Both the position numbers and the translations under genes were made by a program. DNA of 46,055 bases from NCBI GenBank assembly GCA_002383415.1, contig DFYU01000089.1:1-46055 (forward strand). Direction: 5' to 3'. Position 1 is the stretch's first letter. Every line of letters starts with the position of its first letter. This document shows, piece after piece, positions 44,212 through 46,055 of the stretch. Source of the DNA: Geobacter sp. UBA4074 (GTDB lineage: Bacteria > Desulfobacterota > Desulfuromonadia > Geobacterales > Pseudopelobacteraceae). A model generated the notes under the pieces. The model was not told the origin of the DNA. It saw nothing but the letters and a program-made list of their open reading frames with translations, and did no database searches.

Positions 44212-45002
44212 GTCTGCTCCTCATGCCCTTTATGCATTGCCTTTTCAAGCCGCATCCGGCGCGGCAGGCCAACAAAAAAACCGATCGGCCCTGACAGAAC
44301 GTAACAGAGCATGATCACGAACACCATCACGGCCGGTTCAGCAGCCACAATGATCAGCAGCACCACCGCCAACACCAGAAAACCGAACGGCTGCCGCTTG
44401 ATCAGCTCAGGGTCTTTAAAGGAGTAATACTTGACGCTGGAGACCATCAGGAAGGCCAGCAGATAGATCAGGGCCAGGATGGCCAGCCGCTTATAGGAAC
44501 TGGGCCAGCCGAAATGGTTGAACAGCAGCACGGTGGAGGCCACCATGCTGGCTGCAGCCGGAATCGGCAACCCCACAAAGCGCTTGCTTTCAACCGTTTC
44601 AACCTGGACGTTGAATCGGGCCAGCCGCAGGGCCCCACAGACTACAAACAGAAAGGCCGCCAGCCAGCCGAGACGGCCAAAGGGCTTCAACGCCCAGGCA
44701 TACATCATCAGGCCCGGCGTCACACCGAAGGCCACCAGGTCGGCCAGGGAATCAAACTCCACCCCAAACTGGCTGGTGGTGCCGGTCAGACGGGCCACCT
44801 TGCCATCCAGGCCGTCGCAGATGGCCGAGATGAAGATCCAGACCGCAGCGGAACCGTAGTTGCCGCTCAAGGTCTCGATCATACTGTAGAACCCCGCAAA
44901 CAGGCTGCCAGCCGTGATCAGATTGGGCAGGATATAGATGCCGCGCCTGATGTTTTCCTGTCGTGCCTTGACGGTGACTACCGTTTCTTCAGCTGGTTCC
45001 AT
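44199..45002 (-). CDS. pssA: CDP-diacylglycerol-serine O-phosphatidyltransferase
   Basis: PssA makes phosphatidylserine from CDP-diacylglycerol and serine at the inner membrane. The 267-residue protein, of the Bacillus/archaeal type with about eight membrane segments, has the CDP-alcohol phosphotransferase motif ICDGLDGKVARLTG followed by FGVEFDSLADLVAFG. I chose the ATG at 45002, which has AAGGAG nine bases upstream. An in-frame GTG at 45029 that overlaps psd is the alternative and adds nine residues. It is transcribed with psd, giving phosphatidylethanolamine in two steps. Confidence 0.95.
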   Translation of the reverse strand: MEPAEETVVTVKARQENIRRGIYILPNLITAGSLFAGFYSMIETLSGNYGSAAVWIFISAICDGLDGKVARLTGTTSQFGVEFDSLADLVAFGVTPGLMMYAWALKPFGRLGWLAAFLFVVCGALRLARFNVQVETVESKRFVGLPIPAAASMVASTVLLFNHFGWPSSYKRLAILALIYLLAFLMVSSVKYYSFKDPELIKRQPFGFLVLAVVLLIIVAAEPAVMVFVIMLCYVLSGPIGFFVGLPRRMRLEKAMHKGHEEQTHSS

Positions 45003-45025
45003 AGACGCTTGCTCCTTGCTACGGC

Positions 45026-45685
45026 TCACGAAAGCTTGGTCAGCGCAGTGACGCCGGCAGTGGTAGTCTGCCCCACCGCCACCATCGGCTCACACATGGT
45101 CGGCAGATAGACATCCACCCGGGAACCCAAACGGATCATACCGTAACGCTCACCACGCTCCAGCCGATCCCCTGGTTCCACATAGCACAGTATCCGTCGT
45201 GCTATCAGACCAGCGATCTGCACAAAGGCCACCTTCACGCCGCTTGCGGTCTCCATCACCAGGCCACACTGCTCGTTTTCAGAGGAGGCCTTGGCATGGC
45301 GGGCATCGTAAAACCTGCCCTGCTTGTAAAAATGTTCCACCACGGTGCCGGTCACCGGAGCGCGATTGACATGCACGTTGAAGACCGACATGAAGATGCT
45401 GATCTTGAGACAATCGCCCAGATGCTCCTGATGTGCCGGCCCCACGTAGACCACGGTACCGTCGGCCGGAGCCACCACCAGACTGCTATCCGCCGGCGGT
45501 TGCCGTTCTGGGTTACGGAAAAAGGAGATAATGAATAGCAACAGCGCAAAGGTAATCACTGCCGGCACGGCCAGGGCCACCGAGTGCAGCAGCAGGGCGC
45601 CGACACTCAGAAACAGGAACAGACCGCCGCTATAGGCGATAAACGGGTATCCTTCGGGGGTGATCAAGGCATTGGATGGGCGCAT
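45026..45685 (-). CDS. psd: Phosphatidylserine decarboxylase proenzyme
   Basis: Psd removes CO2 from phosphatidylserine to form phosphatidylethanolamine, using a pyruvoyl group made by self-cleavage. The 219-residue form is the short type (PSD-A). It has FFRNPERQPP, VVAPADGTVVYVG, ISIFMSVFNVHVNRAPVTG, and the self-cleavage site Gly-Ser in MIRLGSRVDVYLP. Two membrane segments lie near the N-terminus. The gene precedes pssA with a short gap, or a four-base overlap if the GTG start of pssA is used. It lies downstream of ilvC, from which a terminator separates it. Confidence 0.95.
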   Translation of the reverse strand: MRPSNALITPEGYPFIAYSGGLFLFLSVGALLLHSVALAVPAVITFALLLFIISFFRNPERQPPADSSLVVAPADGTVVYVGPAHQEHLGDCLKISIFMSVFNVHVNRAPVTGTVVEHFYKQGRFYDARHAKASSENEQCGLVMETASGVKVAFVQIAGLIARRILCYVEPGDRLERGERYGMIRLGSRVDVYLPTMCEPMVAVGQTTTAGVTALTKLS

Positions 45686-45723
45686 GGCATACCAGTAACT
45701 GACGAATTCTGTAGAATGTAGAA

Positions 45724-45749
45724 AACCCCGCTCCCAAAAGAGCGGGGTT
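45724..45749 (-). terminator. Rho-independent terminator after ilvC
   Basis: A perfect 10-bp stem (AACCCCGCTC pairing with GAGCGGGGTT) with a 6-base loop lies 21 bp after the ilvC stop. On the minus strand the stem runs into TTTTC. Confidence 0.85.
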
Positions 45750-45770
45750 CAAACTCAACAACAAGGCTGA

Positions 45771-46055
45771 TTAGTTCTTGGACTTATCAACGATCTTCTG
45801 GATCCAGGGCATCATGGAACGCAGTTTTTCACCAACCTGCTCAATCGGGTGGGCAGCGTTCAGACGACGACGGGCGGTCATCTCGGGATAGTTGGACATC
45901 CCCTCCAGGATGAAGCGCTTGGCATACTCGCCGTTCTGGATGTTGTTCAGACACTCCTTCATGGCGGCGCGGCTCTGGTCGTTGATCACCCGCGGACCGG
46001 TGACATACTCGCCGTACTCGGCGTTGTTGGAGATGGAGTAGTTCATGTTGGCGAT
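45771..46055 (-). CDS. ilvC: Ketol-acid reductoisomerase (only the C-terminal end is present)
   Basis: IlvC converts acetolactate or acetohydroxybutyrate to the dihydroxy acids in valine, leucine and isoleucine synthesis. Only the last 94 residues are in the window: YSISNNAEYGEYVTGPRVIN, FILEGMSNYPEMTARRR and AAHPIEQVGEKLRSMMPWI, all diagnostic of the class I knotted domain. The frame stays open to the right edge, so the gene starts beyond it. A terminator follows. ilvC-psd-pssA is a conserved order in Geobacter relatives, as I recall. Confidence 0.95.
   Translation of the reverse strand: MANMNYSISNNAEYGEYVTGPRVINDQSRAAMKECLNNIQNGEYAKRFILEGMSNYPEMTARRRLNAAHPIEQVGEKLRSMMPWIQKIVDKSKN

Overview
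The window is a 46 kb piece of a bacterial chromosome from the Desulfuromonadales/Geobacterales (Geobacter or Trichlorobacter type; inferred, not proven). The grounds are moderately GC-rich codon use, an ilvC-psd-pssA order, a feoB cluster holding both a Fur and a DtxR/FeoA regulator, an E. coli-like type I-E CRISPR-Cas locus, and the general look of the housekeeping proteins. Both edges cut genes: ffh on the left (only its C-terminal part is present) and ilvC on the right (only its C-terminal end is present).

Layout. (1) 1-3973: a plus-strand translation operon, ffh-rpsP-khpA-rimM-trmD-SPOUT methyltransferase-rplS, closed by a strong terminator. (2) 4012-5577: rnhB and an HDOD-domain protein. 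(3) 5600-8139: mltG (minus) diverging from a rubrerythrin-like gene and nudC (plus). (4) 8207-12848: minus-strand apgM and an iron cluster, fur-feoB-Cys-rich ribbon protein-dtxR/feoA, with a Fur-box-like palindrome upstream of fur. (5) 12983-24466: a complete type I-E CRISPR-Cas locus. The array has 34 repeats and 33 spacers at an exact 61-bp period. It is followed, in reverse order of transcription, by cas2, cas1, a Bro-N/DinD-like gene, cas6e, cas5e, cas7e, cse2, cse1 and cas3. A stand-alone DnaQ-like exonuclease lies just upstream of cas3. (6) 25114-28329: trpC and trpD separated by a polytopic membrane protein gene. (7) 28352-32293: a response regulator with a long acidic Ala/Pro/Glu linker, an exported serine hydrolase, a DUF2914-like protein and argJ. 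(8) 32441-35620: secA and a small exported protein. (9) 35769-41673: a cell-shape operon (mreC-mreD-mrdA-rodA) preceded closely by rfbA and gmhB. (10) 41738-46055: aroF, sppA, a YfcE-like phosphodiesterase, pssA, psd and partial ilvC.

How the parts work together. The interference genes cas3-cse1-cse2-cas7e-cas5e-cas6e are coupled by short overlaps or a 3-bp gap. The adaptation pair cas1-cas2 is separated from them by a 108-bp break holding a perfect 15-bp palindrome and then a Bro-N/DinD-like gene, whose stop codon shares one base with the cas1 start. This makes bro-cas1-cas2 look like a separately controlled adaptation sub-operon. It is the most unusual feature of the window and the best candidate for undescribed biology. 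The DnaQ-family exonuclease next to cas3 is a second candidate adaptation factor, because prespacer trimming by such enzymes is established in other type I-E settings. The rest is mostly conserved housekeeping: translation, iron uptake, tryptophan and arginine synthesis, protein secretion, rod-shape peptidoglycan synthesis and phosphatidylethanolamine synthesis.

No tRNA, rRNA or insertion sequence was seen. No gene-free stretch over 300 bp exists apart from the CRISPR array. All function calls come from reading motifs and overall similarity by eye; no database search was run.
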